This document shows positions 1 through 10,570 of a stretch of 64,000 nucleotides of DNA, piece after piece. The position numbers and the translations under genes were made by a program. The DNA comes from Neolewinella aquimaris (GTDB lineage Bacteria; Bacteroidota; Bacteroidia; Chitinophagales; Saprospiraceae), in NCBI RefSeq assembly GCF_014197245.1, contig NZ_JACIFF010000006.1, positions 248,001-312,000 of the forward strand, in the 5' to 3' direction. Numbering within the stretch: the stretch's first letter is position 1; each line of letters opens with the position of its first letter. The notes beneath the pieces were generated by a model, which saw only the letters and a list, made by a program, of their open reading frames with translations, searched no databases and was not told the DNA's origin.

Positions 1-1618
1 TGGTTTCCGCGGGAATAGCTGTTGGCGCGGCTTCCTCAGCGGGACCAGATAGGGCAAGCAGTTCCCCTACGTCGATTACCGTCCCGGAGAGGGTTGCGGT
101 AAACTCCAGCGCGGCGTCACGGGAGTTGAGGCTATCGGCAAAGAGTACCGGTATCAGGTTCGTAGCTCTTCCGGAAAGGACCGCCCGGGTCTCCTCCATC
201 GCAAAGGCCAGATCGGTCACCTCCACGGCATTGTCCAGCAGTTTCAGCTCTCCGGAAGGAAGGAAAAGCACCTTGTCGTTCACCGTAAATTCTCCGTCTA
301 CCAACCGTATGGTCCCAGCGGATGATACCCTCCCCATTCTGCGGGCATCGACCATGTCACGGTAATACCCGCTCAGGGTGACGTCCCGAAAGTGCATCAC
401 TCCATCGCTCCGGCTTACGGCTCCTTCCCCCAGCATTGCCGGCAGGGTAGCCAGCGGCAGACTGCCGTCGGCGGCAAATGTGATGCGGGGATCTTCCAGG
501 TCCTCCAGCCGTAGTTTCAGGTCGAAGGGTTCTCCGGAAAACGTCCCGGTAAGCCGCTCTACGGCAAGGGTCTGCACCCCCCCGCGCGGACCGTTCACGT
601 AGGCAAAGGTGGCGGCCAGGTCGATGTTACGGGCCCCGACGTTCATCCGGGGACTATCGAGGCGGCCGTCGGTAAATTCAAGTTTGCCGTCGATGCGGGG
701 ATATGTGCTGCGAGTCCACGCACCATTGACGGCCGTGGAGAGGGAAAGCCTACCCCGCGTCTCCCAGTCCGCTAGGCTGCCGGTATAGGACGGGGGCAGA
801 AGTTGCAGTACGTCCGCCAGATTTCCGGAGGTACTGCTGATGTTGAGTGCGGTGGTAAGGCCGTCCTCCGTAGGTGTCACGAAACCCGTGGTTTCCAGCG
901 TCAGGTCGCCCGAGGTGATCCGGAGGGGAGAGAATTCGTAGCCACCGAGGGCGTGGTCGATCGCGGTGACCGATTCCAGGGTAAATTCCTTTCCGTCGAG
1001 GTAACGGTATCCCCCCTGGTCGATGTAGTCTACCCGCAGGTTCGCCTCCGTTTCCAGCAGGTATTTGGCAGCGCCGAAGTCTCCGCTGAAAGTAGCCCGG
1101 TCTACCGTGACGAGTGCGTCTACGTTGAGCTGGGCATCCTGGTAGATGAGCACGACGTTGTTCAGCCGCGCCCGCTCCGCTGCGAATTCAACTCCCTCCG
1201 CACCTGCGTCCCCGCCCTCCTCCGCCCGATCGCCTACCGAAGTGTAGCCCGCCAGTTGGTAGTTGGTGTTGCCGTCGCGGTCGGTGAAGAGCTGCAGTTT
1301 GCCGTCCTCGACGAGGATTCCGCTGATGCGAATTTTGCCGAAGAGACTCCCCAGGTTGAGCATGCACGAAAGGTGGTCCGCCTCCAGGAGCCGGCTGCCG
1401 TCGCTGCCCGCGACCGTCACTCCCCGCAAATCGGCCGCGAGGTAGGGGAAGGCGCGGAGCAAACTGAGGTCGTAGTGCTCAATGACGATCTCGGTCTGCA
1501 GCCGCCGGTTGAGCGCCTGTACGACTTGCCGCGCGATGGGTCCGCCGAACAATTCGACCACCGCAAAGGGCAGCAGCACAAGCAGCAGCAGAATGCCGAG
1601 AAATTTAGCGAAGCGCAT
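1..1618 (-). CDS. AsmA-family envelope protein (3' part outside window)
   Basis: Reading the minus strand from the ATG at 1616-1618 gives an open frame that runs off the left edge, about 539 residues in the window. It begins MRFAKFLGILLLLLVLLPF, a single N-terminal membrane anchor. A region like the AsmA/DUF748 start follows: a helical stretch with a conserved-looking LLRAFPYLAADL segment, then VTV, LEADHLSCMLNLGSLF and repeated short beta strands. AsmA-like proteins are anchored in the inner membrane, project long beta-rich bridges into the periplasm and are thought to affect lipid transport and outer membrane homeostasis. It lies 24 bases after dapA on the same strand. The family call rests on the N-terminal region and overall pattern; exact role unknown. 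Confidence 0.75.
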   Translation of the reverse strand, partial: MRFAKFLGILLLLVLLPFAVVELFGGPIARQVVQALNRRLQTEIVIEHYDLSLLRAFPYLAADLRGVTVAGSDGSRLLEADHLSCMLNLGSLFGKIRISGILVEDGKLQLFTDRDGNTNYQLAGYTSVGDRAEEGGDAGAEGVEFAAERARLNNVVLIYQDAQLNVDALVTVDRATFSGDFGAAKYLLETEANLRVDYIDQGGYRYLDGKEFTLESVTAIDHALGGYEFSPLRITSGDLTLETTGFVTPTEDGLTTALNISSTSGNLADVLQLLPPSYTGSLADWETRGRLSLSTAVNGAWTRSTYPRIDGKLEFTDGRLDSPRMNVGARNIDLAATFAYVNGPRGGVQTLAVERLTGTFSGEPFDLKLRLEDLEDPRITFAADGSLPLATLPAMLGEGAVSRSDGVMHFRDVTLSGYYRDMVDARRMGRVSSAGTIRLVDGEFTVNDKVLFLPSGELKLLDNAVEVTDLAFAMEETRAVLSGRATNLIPVLFADSLNSRDAALEFTATLSGTVIDVGELLALSGPAEEAAPTAIPAET

Positions 1619-1624
1619 CACGGG

Positions 1625-1632
1625 CAAAGTTA
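1625..1632 (-). promoter_or_regulatory. -7 box (TAACTTTG) just upstream of the AsmA-like gene
   Basis: The minus strand reads TAACTTTG, matching the Bacteroidota -7 consensus TAnnTTTG, and ends only six bases before the ATG. If used, the transcript would be nearly leaderless. No clear -33 TTG was found at the usual distance. Confidence 0.3.
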
Positions 1633-1642
1633 CGCCGGCTGC

Positions 1643-2548
1643 CTACAGGTCGAGGTCCGGAACCAGGGAGAGTACCCGACGGAGCTTTTCCCGGTAGGGT
1701 TCGCTCAGGGGCACCAGGGGCACGCGCAGGTGATTTCCGCACAGGCCGAGCAGCGAGACGGCCGCCTTGATGCCTACCGGATTGCCCTCGCAGTACAGCA
1801 GGGGATGCACATCCAGCATATCGAAGTTGAGTTGCCGGGCTTCGTCGACCCGATTCTCCCGGGCGGCTTTGACCATGCGGCTGAAGTGGCTGGGCAGGGC
1901 GTTGGCGATCACGCTGATTCCGCCGTGGCCGCCGACCGCAATCATGGCCGTAGCGAGGGGGTCGTCGCCGCAGAGCACACCGAAACGGTCCGGACGGTGG
2001 CGCAAAATCTCGGTGGCCTGGCTGAGAATTCCGCTGGCCTCCTTCACCGCGGCGAAGCGATCGCTTTCTTCCGCCAGGCGCAGCACGGTTTCGGGCAGTA
2101 CGTTGCTGCTGGTGCGGCCCGGAACATTGTAAATGATGAGGGGGCGCGGCGCTACCTCGGCTACCCGCATATAATGCTGGTAAATTCCCTCCTGGGGTGG
2201 TCTGCTGTAGGCCGGGCTGCTGGACATGATGCCCGCCACGCCGTCGAAGTTGAAGTCGCGGATGAAGTTGACCAGCTTTTCGGTGTAGTTGCCGCCGAAA
2301 TATCCGGCCACGATGGGCACCCGTCCGTCCACGTGGCGGATAGTGAAATCGAGGATTTCGCGGCACTCCTGGGTACTCAGGGTGATGGCCTCACCGGTGG
2401 TGCCGAGGCTGACCACGTAGTCGACCCCGCCCCCGATTACGTAGTCGATGATTCCGCCCAGGGAGGGGTAGTCGATCGACTTATCGGCCCGGAACGGCGT
2501 GATGAGCGCCACGCCGGTGCCGCTAAATTCGGGGTCATTAGCTTGCAT
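1643..2548 (-). CDS. dapA: 4-hydroxy-tetrahydrodipicolinate synthase
   Basis: 301 residues, the usual DapA length. It condenses pyruvate with aspartate semialdehyde, the first committed step to diaminopimelate and lysine, in the cytoplasm. The TIM-barrel signatures are all present: GTTGE at 49-53, the SPAYSRPPQEG segment with Tyr114, the YNVPGRT motif with catalytic Tyr140, and the Schiff-base lysine Lys169 in KEASG. The gene starts five bases after the accA stop codon, so the two are very likely co-transcribed. No truncation or missing catalytic residue was seen. Confidence 0.96.
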   Translation of the reverse strand: MQANDPEFSGTGVALITPFRADKSIDYPSLGGIIDYVIGGGVDYVVSLGTTGEAITLSTQECREILDFTIRHVDGRVPIVAGYFGGNYTEKLVNFIRDFNFDGVAGIMSSSPAYSRPPQEGIYQHYMRVAEVAPRPLIIYNVPGRTSSNVLPETVLRLAEESDRFAAVKEASGILSQATEILRHRPDRFGVLCGDDPLATAMIAVGGHGGISVIANALPSHFSRMVKAARENRVDEARQLNFDMLDVHPLLYCEGNPVGIKAAVSLLGLCGNHLRVPLVPLSEPYREKLRRVLSLVPDLDL

Positions 2549-2553
2549 AGGGA

Positions 2554-3510
2554 TTATTTGGCGTGGGTTACTTGCCCGATCGCGGCGTACTTGTTGATGC
2601 GGTCCTCGATCATCTGATCGACGGATTTTTCCTGAATGGCGGCAATGGCTTTTTTCAGTTGCCGCTTCAGCGTTTTCGCCATTTCATCCGGTGCGGAGTG
2701 GGCCCCACCGTGGGGTTCCTTTACGATCTCCTCGACGATGCCGAAGCTGTGCATGTCCTCGGCGGTGAGTTTTAGTGCCTCCGCCGCCTTTTCTTTATAG
2801 TCCCAGCTCCGCCAGAGAATGCTGCTGCAACTTTCCGGCGAGATCACCGAGTACCAGGTGTTTTCCAACATCATCACGTGATCGCCCAGTCCGATGCCAA
2901 TGGCGCCGCCGCTGGCCCCTTCCCCGATCACCGCACACACGATGGGTACGCGCAGCTGGGCCATCTCAAAGAGGTTACGGGCGATGGCTTCCGCCTGTCC
3001 GCGTTCCTCGGCCTCGATGCCCGGAAAGGCACCCGGAGTGTCGATGAGTGAGATAACGGGAAAGCCGAACCGCTCGGCCAGTTTCATGAGGCGCAGGGCC
3101 TTGCGGTAACCCTCCGGGTTGGCCATGCCGAAGTTGCGGTACTGCCGCATCTTGGTGTTGACGCCCTTCTGGTGGCCGATGATGACCACGGTCTGCCCGT
3201 CCATATTCCCGATGCCCCCTACGATGGCCTTGTCGTCGCCGTAGTAGCGGTCGCCGTGGAGCTCCACGAATTTGCGGCACATCTGCTCGATGTAGTACAG
3301 GGTGTAGGGCCGTTCGGGGTGGCGACTCAGCTGCACCCGCTGCCAGCCGCTGAGGTTGCTGTAGATGTCGCGGCGGGTCTGTTTGATGCGGCCCTCGAGT
3401 TCCTGGATCGTTGCGTCCATATCTACGACGCCGTCGTCTCCTACCTCCTTTACCTTTTCCAGCTGTTCGTAAAGTTTCTCCAGCGGCTTTTCAAACTCCA
3501 AAAATACCAT
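2554..3510 (-). CDS. accA: acetyl-CoA carboxylase carboxyltransferase subunit alpha
   Basis: 318 residues, the normal length for AccA. It forms the carboxyltransferase with AccD and moves the carboxyl group from biotin to acetyl-CoA, making malonyl-CoA. The N-terminal [18 protein letters not shown] coiled segment, the crotonase-type core with [17 protein letters not shown], the [15 protein letters not shown] oxyanion region and the [20 protein letters not shown] segment are all typical. It lies between a coiled-coil gene and dapA on the same strand, apart from accBC at 6.8-8.6 kb. accD is not in the window. Confidence 0.97.
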   Translation of the reverse strand: MVFLEFEKPLEKLYEQLEKVKEVGDDGVVDMDATIQELEGRIKQTRRDIYSNLSGWQRVQLSRHPERPYTLYYIEQMCRKFVELHGDRYYGDDKAIVGGIGNMDGQTVVIIGHQKGVNTKMRQYRNFGMANPEGYRKALRLMKLAERFGFPVISLIDTPGAFPGIEAEERGQAEAIARNLFEMAQLRVPIVCAVIGEGASGGAIGIGLGDHVMMLENTWYSVISPESCSSILWRSWDYKEKAAEALKLTAEDMHSFGIVEEIVKEPHGGAHSAPDEMAKTLKRQLKKAIAAIQEKSVDQMIEDRINKYAAIGQVTHAK

Positions 3511-3554
3511 TCGTCGTCACTTTAAAATTCCCCGTGAATACAACCTCCGTCTAT

Positions 3555-4484
3555 TTACCGCAGCTGCACTTTGGCGGAACCCAGCATACCGACGTCGGTG
3601 TAGATCTCGGCCCGGTAGAAGCCTTCCGCCAGCTTGTCGGATAGTTCGTGGGTAAAGCTGATGCGCTGGTTCCTTTCCAGGTTTACGTCCCGGCCCTCGA
3701 GGGCGATGAGGGGCTTTTCGGCACCGTTGACCATCGAAGTGGCGCGCACGGGGTTTTCGCTGATCACCGGCGTGGCGGAGGCATCCGTCAGGACCAGGTA
3801 GATGGGACGGACACCGAGGTATTCGGCGGGTACGTCGGTCAGGTCGAAGCTCACCGCGATGCGGCGTGCGCGGCTGGCGTTGGCCGTATTGCTGCCGTTC
3901 TTACGCAGCAGGTCGACCTGAATGGCCGTAGCCTTGAAGGCCCCCAGGGTCATGCGCTCGAGGTCGGCCTCCATGCTTTCGTTCATGCGGCTCAGGTTAT
4001 CCACCTGTTTCGTGGCTTCGTAAGCCTCCGTCTTGGCGGTGCTGAGGTCCTGGCGGAGTACGACGTTGCGTTTGCGCAGGTCCTCGTTTTCCTCCGTGAG
4101 CTCCACGATGCTGGTTTCCAGCATGGTGCGCACGTTGATGAGGTCCTCGATCTGTAGCCGCATTTTATAGGCCACGTCGTTGTCGTTTTTTCGCGACTTC
4201 TGTGCCTGTCGCATATCGTAAAGGGCCCGTTTGGCGGTCTCCTGCGCTTCGGTGAGTTGCCCCTGTAGTTCGGCGTTTTCCCCGCTGACTTCCCGGAAGG
4301 CCTGGTCGAGGCTGTCCACTGATTTCATCAGGTTGTCGCGCAGCAGGGTCAACTGTTCGGCCTCGTCCGACTTTTCGGTGTAGCTGGCCTCCAGTTTGCT
4401 CTTCGTCGTGACACCCCATACGAGGGCTCCGATGAAGAGCAGGGCGAGCAGAATGGCGATGATGGTGAGGGTACGTTTGTTCAT
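3555..4484 (-). CDS. single-pass membrane protein with long coiled coil, unknown function
   Basis: 309 residues from the ATG at 4482-4484 (MNKRTLTIIAILLALLFIGA), chosen because the membrane helix starts right there; a start 60 bases upstream is open but adds an unlikely leader. After the helix comes about 150 residues of heptad-like sequence rich in Glu, Leu, Arg and Gln, then a roughly 110-residue beta-rich C-terminal domain ending GFYRAEIYTDVGMLGSAKVQLR. The protein at 31824-32840 has the same three-part build and a similar ending (GVYTVELYNKGFLVGNTQLELK). The C-terminal domain probably faces the periplasm. Such proteins are easily mislabelled as SMC-like because of the coiled coil; I assign no function. 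Confidence 0.8.
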   Translation of the reverse strand: MNKRTLTIIAILLALLFIGALVWGVTTKSKLEASYTEKSDEAEQLTLLRDNLMKSVDSLDQAFREVSGENAELQGQLTEAQETAKRALYDMRQAQKSRKNDNDVAYKMRLQIEDLINVRTMLETSIVELTEENEDLRKRNVVLRQDLSTAKTEAYEATKQVDNLSRMNESMEADLERMTLGAFKATAIQVDLLRKNGSNTANASRARRIAVSFDLTDVPAEYLGVRPIYLVLTDASATPVISENPVRATSMVNGAEKPLIALEGRDVNLERNQRISFTHELSDKLAEGFYRAEIYTDVGMLGSAKVQLR

Positions 4485-4563
4485 AAGACCTCTAGGCATG
4501 GTTGAGCGGGCGAATTTACGACTTCTCCCGCTAGCAGACTCCACCGCCCCGCCGCCCCGGCCG

Positions 4564-5649
4564 TCAAATCCACTTCCGCGACCGGAACCAGGCCAGCATT
4601 CCGGCGATGATGGACAGCATCACCCCCCACAAAACGAAGTAGCCGTAGCGGGTGCGCAGCTCGGGCATATTCTCCCAGTTCATCCCGTATACCCCCACCA
4701 GAAAGCTCAGGGGAATGAAAATCGTCGATACGATCGTCAGCGTCTGCATCACGCTGTTCATCCGGAAACTGATCTCGCTCACGTACAGGTCGTATAAGCC
4801 GTTGGTCACGTCGCGGTATGTCTCCACGAGGTCGGTGATCTGGATGACGTGATCGCGCAGGTCGCGCACGTACACCTGGGTATCGGAAGTGATCAGGGGG
4901 TTCTCCGTATCGCTGAAGTGACCCGTCAGCTCCCGTAGCGGACTGATGCTCTTGCGCAGGGTCAGCAGTGCCAGCCGTAGGTCGTGGATCTTCGACTTGG
5001 TGCCGATTTCCGCATCCCCCATAATTTCTTCCTCGAGCTGATCCAGCTCCTCCTCGATCTGATCAATGACCGTGAAGTATTTGTCGACCAGGTTATCCAC
5101 CAGGGCGTAGGCCAGGTAGTCCGCCCCCCGGCTCCGTATGCGCCCCGTGGCGGTTTCCAGGCGCTTGCGCACGCTGCGGAACAGGTCGCCGACGTCTTCC
5201 TGAAAGGTCAGCACCTTCCCGTCGACGAGGTAGATCGACACTTGCTCCGTACTCAGCTGCCGGTTGGGACGATCGAAGGCGAAGGCCTTTACAATGATGA
5301 GTACCCCGCTTTCCATCAGTTCTATTTTCGGCCGCTGGTGTACGTCCACCACATCCTCGAGGGCCAGCGAGTGCATGCCGAACTGGCGCCCGACCCGCTC
5401 GATAAGGGCAATGTTGTGGAGGCCCCGCACGTCGTACCAGAGGGTAGCCCGTTCGGAGCGGGGTTCCGGTAGCTCGTCCACGCTGCTTTGCGCCTCGAAA
5501 TAGTCTCCGTGGTACTGCGTCAGGTGTACGTGGGTGGTTTCCGACTCCTGCTCCCCGGTGTAGATCATGGTGCCGGGTGGCGCGCCGGCCTTCCTCCGGC
5601 CCGTGACGGCCTTTTCTTCCTTCGATCGCAGCAGGTTGACTATTCTCAT
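4564..5649 (-). CDS. corA: CorA-family magnesium/cobalt transporter
   Basis: 361 residues from the ATG at 5647-5649 (MRIVNLLRSKEEK). A long cytoplasmic alpha/beta N-terminal domain is followed by the helical funnel (QIEEELDQLEEEIMGD, LRLALLTLRKSISPLREL) and two C-terminal membrane helices. The selectivity motif YGMN is at about 321-324, followed by an acidic periplasmic loop (WENMPE) and a basic end (FRSRKWI). CorA channels are pentamers that carry Mg2+, Co2+ or Ni2+ down the membrane potential. The gene is on the same strand as the coiled-coil gene, 79 bases away. An upstream in-frame ATG at 5703 gives an unlikely Pro-rich leader. Confidence 0.94.
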   Translation of the reverse strand: MRIVNLLRSKEEKAVTGRRKAGAPPGTMIYTGEQESETTHVHLTQYHGDYFEAQSSVDELPEPRSERATLWYDVRGLHNIALIERVGRQFGMHSLALEDVVDVHQRPKIELMESGVLIIVKAFAFDRPNRQLSTEQVSIYLVDGKVLTFQEDVGDLFRSVRKRLETATGRIRSRGADYLAYALVDNLVDKYFTVIDQIEEELDQLEEEIMGDAEIGTKSKIHDLRLALLTLRKSISPLRELTGHFSDTENPLITSDTQVYVRDLRDHVIQITDLVETYRDVTNGLYDLYVSEISFRMNSVMQTLTIVSTIFIPLSFLVGVYGMNWENMPELRTRYGYFVLWGVMLSIIAGMLAWFRSRKWI

Positions 5650-5793
5650 GGGGCGTATGCGTTTGGGCGGGGCCGCGGGTGCGGGGCAAATCCTCAAGTG
5701 CAATGTATGCCAACGACGGCCAACGTGGGTGGGGAGCGATTATTTACCGGGCTTGTGTTACCTTTCTCCGGCCATAATTAAGATTCCTACATC

Positions 5794-6741
5794 ATGCAAA
5801 GAAGAAAATTTCTCTACACGGCCGGCGTAGTCGGTACCGCCGTACTCTCCGGTTGTGGAACCCCCACTACCTCCCCGGCTGCCGCCACCCCGCCTCCCAG
5901 CGCGCCGGAAGGTGACCTGTGGTTCGACATCAGCCTGGCGCAGTGGAGCCTGCACAAGGCACTGTTCGCCGGAGAAATTGACAACCTCGACTTTGCCGGC
6001 ATCACCCGAAACACCTACGGGCTGGATGGTGCCGAGTACGTCAACGTATTCTTCAAGGATCACGCCAAGGACCAGGCGTACCTGGCGCAAATGAAGCAGC
6101 GGGCCGCCGACCACGACGTTCGTTCCCTCCTGATCATGGTGGATGGCGAAGGCAACCTCGGTGCTACCGACGCCAACGAACGCACGACCGCCGTCGAAAA
6201 TCACTACAAATGGATCGACGCCGCTCACTATCTGGGGTGCCACAGCATTCGCGTAAACGCCGCCGGCCGGGGTAGCCGGGAGGAAGTCGCCGCCGCGGCC
6301 GCCGACGGACTCCGCCGCCTTGGGGAATACGGTCAGCAGGCCGGACTAAACGTGATCGTGGAGAATCACGGCGGGTACAGCAGCGACGGCGGCTGGCTGG
6401 CCGGGGTCATCGCCGCCACGGAGCAGGAAAACTGCGGCACCCTACCGGATTTCGGCAACTTCTGCATGGAACGCAGCGGCAACGGCTGCGCCAAGGAGTA
6501 CGACCGCTACCAGGGCGTTCGGGAAATGATGCCCTACGCCAAGGCCGTTTCCGCCAAGACCCACGATTTCGATAAGGAGGGCAACGAAATTCACACCGAT
6601 TACCGGCGCATGCTCGGTATCGTTAAGCAGCACGGCTACCGGGGCTGGATGGGAATCGAGTACGAAGGCAACTCCATGACCCCCGACGCGGGCATCAAGG
6701 CTACGATCGCATTGTTGCGTAAGGTGGGCGCGGCGGTCTAG
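5794..6741 (+). CDS. exported sugar phosphate isomerase/epimerase-like TIM-barrel protein
   Basis: 315 residues. The N-terminus [22 protein letters not shown] has a twin-Arg-like start (QRRKFL) and a lipobox ending at Cys21, so it is probably exported and lipid-anchored. The Ala/Pro/Thr-rich linker is followed by an AP-endonuclease-2/xylose-isomerase-type TIM barrel: [53 protein letters not shown] and [11 protein letters not shown], which carry the acidic and His residues used as metal ligands in the family. Substrate is unknown; many homologs act on sugars or sugar phosphates. It stands alone on plus between two minus-strand groups. Confidence 0.85.
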   Translation: MQRRKFLYTAGVVGTAVLSGCGTPTTSPAAATPPPSAPEGDLWFDISLAQWSLHKALFAGEIDNLDFAGITRNTYGLDGAEYVNVFFKDHAKDQAYLAQMKQRAADHDVRSLLIMVDGEGNLGATDANERTTAVENHYKWIDAAHYLGCHSIRVNAAGRGSREEVAAAAADGLRRLGEYGQQAGLNVIVENHGGYSSDGGWLAGVIAATEQENCGTLPDFGNFCMERSGNGCAKEYDRYQGVREMMPYAKAVSAKTHDFDKEGNEIHTDYRRMLGIVKQHGYRGWMGIEYEGNSMTPDAGIKATIALLRKVGAAV

Positions 6742-6757
6742 ACCACCGCGCCGGCGG

Positions 6758-8107
<1,350 letters not shown>

Positions 8108-8115
8108 ACTTTTTG

Positions 8116-8634
8116 CTAAGACGGGTCTACTAGGAAGAGCGGCTGGTCGTATTCGATCGGTTGGGCATCCTCTACGAGCACCTTGACGATCTTGCCGGCT
8201 ACCTCGGATTCGATCTCGTTGAACAGTTTCATCGCTTCCACGATGCATACCGTATCGCCCTTGGCAATGCGATCACCGACCTTGATGTACGGGGGCTTGT
8301 CCGGGGAAGCGGACCGGTAGAACGTACCGATCATGGGCGACTTCACCTCGACGAGGTTCGATGCCTGCTTGCTTTCCGCGGCGGGCTGGGCGCCACCGGC
8401 GGCGGCCGCGGCGGCAGGGGGGGCGGGAGCCGCCGGTGCGGCGGGAGCGGCCGGAGCCGGTGCGGCTACGGGCGCGGGCATGCTGATGATCGAGGGGCCG
8501 GCCGCCTGGGTGGTCTGGCGACTGAACGATTTTCCGCGAATGTGCAGGGCTACCCCCTCGTTCTTGTACTTGAATTCCGATATCTCGCTTTTGGCAACGA
8601 GCTTGATCAGTTCCTGGATATCTTTTAGTGTCAT
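8116..8634 (-). CDS. accB: biotin carboxyl carrier protein of acetyl-CoA carboxylase
   Basis: 172 residues. An N-terminal dimer-forming segment ([19 protein letters not shown]) is followed by an Ala/Pro-rich flexible linker at roughly 52-85 and a C-terminal biotinyl domain. The biotin attachment motif [10 protein letters not shown] puts the acceptor at Lys136. The protein carries biotin between AccC and the AccA/AccD carboxyltransferase. Located 15 bases after efp and 8 bases before accC, all on minus. Confidence 0.96.
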   Translation of the reverse strand: MTLKDIQELIKLVAKSEISEFKYKNEGVALHIRGKSFSRQTTQAAGPSIISMPAPVAAPAPAAPAAPAAPAPPAAAAAAGGAQPAAESKQASNLVEVKSPMIGTFYRSASPDKPPYIKVGDRIAKGDTVCIVEAMKLFNEIESEVAGKIVKVLVEDAQPIEYDQPLFLVDPS

Positions 8635-8649
8635 GTTCTGGGCGTATGG

Positions 8650-9210
8650 TTAAACACGGCTCACGTAAGAGCCACTGCGAGTATCAATCTTGATCCGGTC
8701 ACCGGTATTTACGAAAAGGGGGACGCGTACTTCGGTCCCCGTTTCGATGGTTGCCGGCTTCAGGGTATTGGTGGCGGTATCGCCCTTTACCCCCGGCTCG
8801 GTGTAGGTGATTTCCATCTCCACGTACTGGGGCAGGTCTACGGTGAGGGGCGTGCTGTCCTCGGTATTGTAGAGCACTTCGATGGTGTCGCCCTCGCGGA
8901 TGAAGCCGGGGTTGTCAATCATAACCTCCTGAATGGTGGCCTGTTCATAGCTCTCCGTATTCATGAAGTGGTAGCCCATCTCATCCTTGTACAGGTACTG
9001 CATCTTGTGCCGCTCGACCCTCACCTCATCCACCTTGTGGCCGGAGGGGAAGGTTTCGCTGAGTACCCGACCGGTGGAAAGGCTCTTGATTTTGGTGCGC
9101 ACGAAGGCGGCTCCCTTCCCGGGTTTGACGTGCTGAAACTCAATGACACTGTAGATGTCGTGGTTGTGGCGGAAGGTAAATCCGTTCTTTATATCCGAGG
9201 TTGAAGCCAT
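8650..9210 (-). CDS. efp: translation elongation factor P
   Basis: 186 residues with the KOW-like N-terminal domain (HVKPGKGAAFVRTKIK) and two OB-fold domains; the C-terminal signature is VPLFVNTGDRIKIDTRSGSYVSR. EF-P relieves ribosome stalling at consecutive prolines. The tip-loop residue equivalent to the modified Lys34 of E. coli is Lys32 in PGKG. No modification enzyme (EpmA, EpmB or EarP) is encoded nearby. First gene of the efp-accB-accC group. Confidence 0.97.
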   Translation of the reverse strand: MASTSDIKNGFTFRHNHDIYSVIEFQHVKPGKGAAFVRTKIKSLSTGRVLSETFPSGHKVDEVRVERHKMQYLYKDEMGYHFMNTESYEQATIQEVMIDNPGFIREGDTIEVLYNTEDSTPLTVDLPQYVEMEITYTEPGVKGDTATNTLKPATIETGTEVRVPLFVNTGDRIKIDTRSGSYVSRV

Positions 9211-9294
9211 TGCGTTCGGTTTGTCGCTGATGCCAATGTAAGCAAGTCAGCCGCTATGTGGTTAGGAAGCGCGAAGATATGCTTTCTCCCTTAT

Positions 9295-10017
9295 CTATTC
9301 TTCCTGCTCCAGCAGGTGGTTGTCCGCGAAGCTGTAGTAGCGGTGTCCGGCTACGATCAGGTGGTCCAGCACGTGTAGGTCGAGGCTGCGTGCCGCACGG
9401 CACAGTTTGGTGGTCAGGCGCACGTCGGCCGTACTCGGCCGCGTCTGTCCGCTGGGGTGATTGTGGGCCAGTACCAAGGAGGTCACGCTGCCGTGCTGCA
9501 GGGCGGTGCGAAAGATGGTCTTGGCATCGGCTACGGTACCCGTGGTGCCTCCCCGACTGATGAGGTGGGCGGCCAGCAATTCGTTTGCCCGGTTGAGGCA
9601 GAGCAGGTGAAATTCTTCGTGCGCCAGATCGCCCAGGCGGGGACGCAGGTACCGGAAGCAGGCTTCGCTACTGGACAGGCAGGGCCGATCGCGGTGGGTG
9701 GCCGACTCGCGGCGGCGTCCCAGTTCCAGAGCGGCGACGACCTGCATCGCCTTTACCCGGCCCATCCCGCTGATCCGCGTCAGGTCGCTTACTTGGCGGC
9801 GGGCCAGCTCGTGTAGGTCGTGATCGACGGATAGCAGAATTCTGCGGGCCAGATCGACCGCCGAGGTGCCGCGGGCGCCGGTGCGGAGCAGGACGGCGAG
9901 CACTTCGGCATCGGTGAGGGCACTGGGACCACGGCGGAGTAGCTTCTCCCGGGGCCGTTCCGCGATCGCGAGGTCGCGCATCCGCAGCGGGGCGGAGGCA
10001 TTTACTAGTTTTGTCAT
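9295..10017 (-). CDS. radC: RadC-family JAB-domain protein
   Basis: 240 residues from the ATG at 10015-10017 (MTKLVNASAPLRMRDLAIAERP); the further upstream ATG is in weakly coding sequence. A UPF0758-type helical N-terminus (RPREKLLRRGPSALTDAEVLAVLLRTG) and a helix-hairpin-helix (SGMGRVKA, 84-91) precede the JAB/MPN domain. The JAMM zinc site is intact: a Glu near 134, His185-x-His187 and Asp198 at the correct x10 spacing (HNHPSGQTRPSTAD). Named for DNA repair in E. coli, but its true role is unsettled. Confidence 0.93.
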   Translation of the reverse strand: MTKLVNASAPLRMRDLAIAERPREKLLRRGPSALTDAEVLAVLLRTGARGTSAVDLARRILLSVDHDLHELARRQVSDLTRISGMGRVKAMQVVAALELGRRRESATHRDRPCLSSSEACFRYLRPRLGDLAHEEFHLLCLNRANELLAAHLISRGGTTGTVADAKTIFRTALQHGSVTSLVLAHNHPSGQTRPSTADVRLTTKLCRAARSLDLHVLDHLIVAGHRYYSFADNHLLEQEE

Positions 10018-10091
10018 ATTCCGGTTCGTTGATGGACCGGAAGGGAAGGACACGATAGGCAACGTGGGACTAAGGTAAGCCGGCGCGACGA

Positions 10092-10517
10092 TTATTTTTC
10101 CATTTCCGAGTAGAGCCGACCCCGACTGTACGCCTTGAGCACGTGACGAACCGTCAGCGTCAGGTTGGGTGGCAAGGTATCGTAGGGGTGCCACTCCACG
10201 TTCTCAAACTTCTTACGCTCCTTGCTTTCGGGTTCGCCCTCGTAGTGGTGGGCGCGGAAGTACAGGACGATGCGGTGGGCCTTCTTGTAGCGCTTGTGCA
10301 ACACGTGCACCAGGGTAAGGTCGGCGGGGGTGAGTTCGATGCCGGCCTCTTCGTAGCTTTCCCGGATGAGGGACGCCACGGCAAATTCCTTACGCTCGAT
10401 CGTACCCCCGACCAGGCTGTAGTTGCCGCCGTTTGGCTTGGTCTGTTTAAGCAATAGGATCCGGCCCCGGTCTTCCAGGATAAGCCTGGCCTTGAGGGAA
10501 ACACTGAATTTGGCCAT
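10092..10517 (-). CDS. Nudix hydrolase
   Basis: 141 residues from the ATG at 10515-10517 (MAKFSVSLKARLILEDRGRILLL). The full Nudix box is visible (GTIERKEFAVASLIRESY continuing EEAGI), matching G-x5-E-x7-REUxEExGU, so Mg2+-dependent cleavage of a nucleoside-diphosphate-linked substrate is expected. The C-terminus ends in a basic stretch (LKAYSRGRLYSEMEK). Substrate cannot be told from sequence. Divergent from the cystathionine beta-synthase-like gene. Confidence 0.9.
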   Translation of the reverse strand: MAKFSVSLKARLILEDRGRILLLKQTKPNGGNYSLVGGTIERKEFAVASLIRESYEEAGIELTPADLTLVHVLHKRYKKAHRIVLYFRAHHYEGEPESKERKKFENVEWHPYDTLPPNLTLTVRHVLKAYSRGRLYSEMEK

Positions 10518-10556
10518 GTTTTGGGGAGGGGATAAATTACAAATGGACCGGTGCCG

Positions 10557-10564
10557 TACTTTTG
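10557..10564 (+). promoter_or_regulatory. -7 box (TACTTTTG) for the cystathionine beta-synthase-like gene
   Basis: TACTTTTG matches TAnnTTTG exactly. It would start transcription near 10571 and give a leader of about 165 bases before the ATG at 10736. No good -33 TTG lies at 19-21 bases upstream. Confidence 0.45.
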
Positions 10565-10570
10565 CGTCAC

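Noticed and set aside
803-2617. Long 604-residue open frame on plus across the AsmA-like and dapA genes
   Set aside because: It is the antisense of two clear genes in a GC-rich genome; the protein has no recognisable family and no sensible start.
8108-8248. N-terminal extension of AccC into accB
   Set aside because: Arg-rich sequence without homology features; the standard start [17 protein letters not shown] is at 8107.
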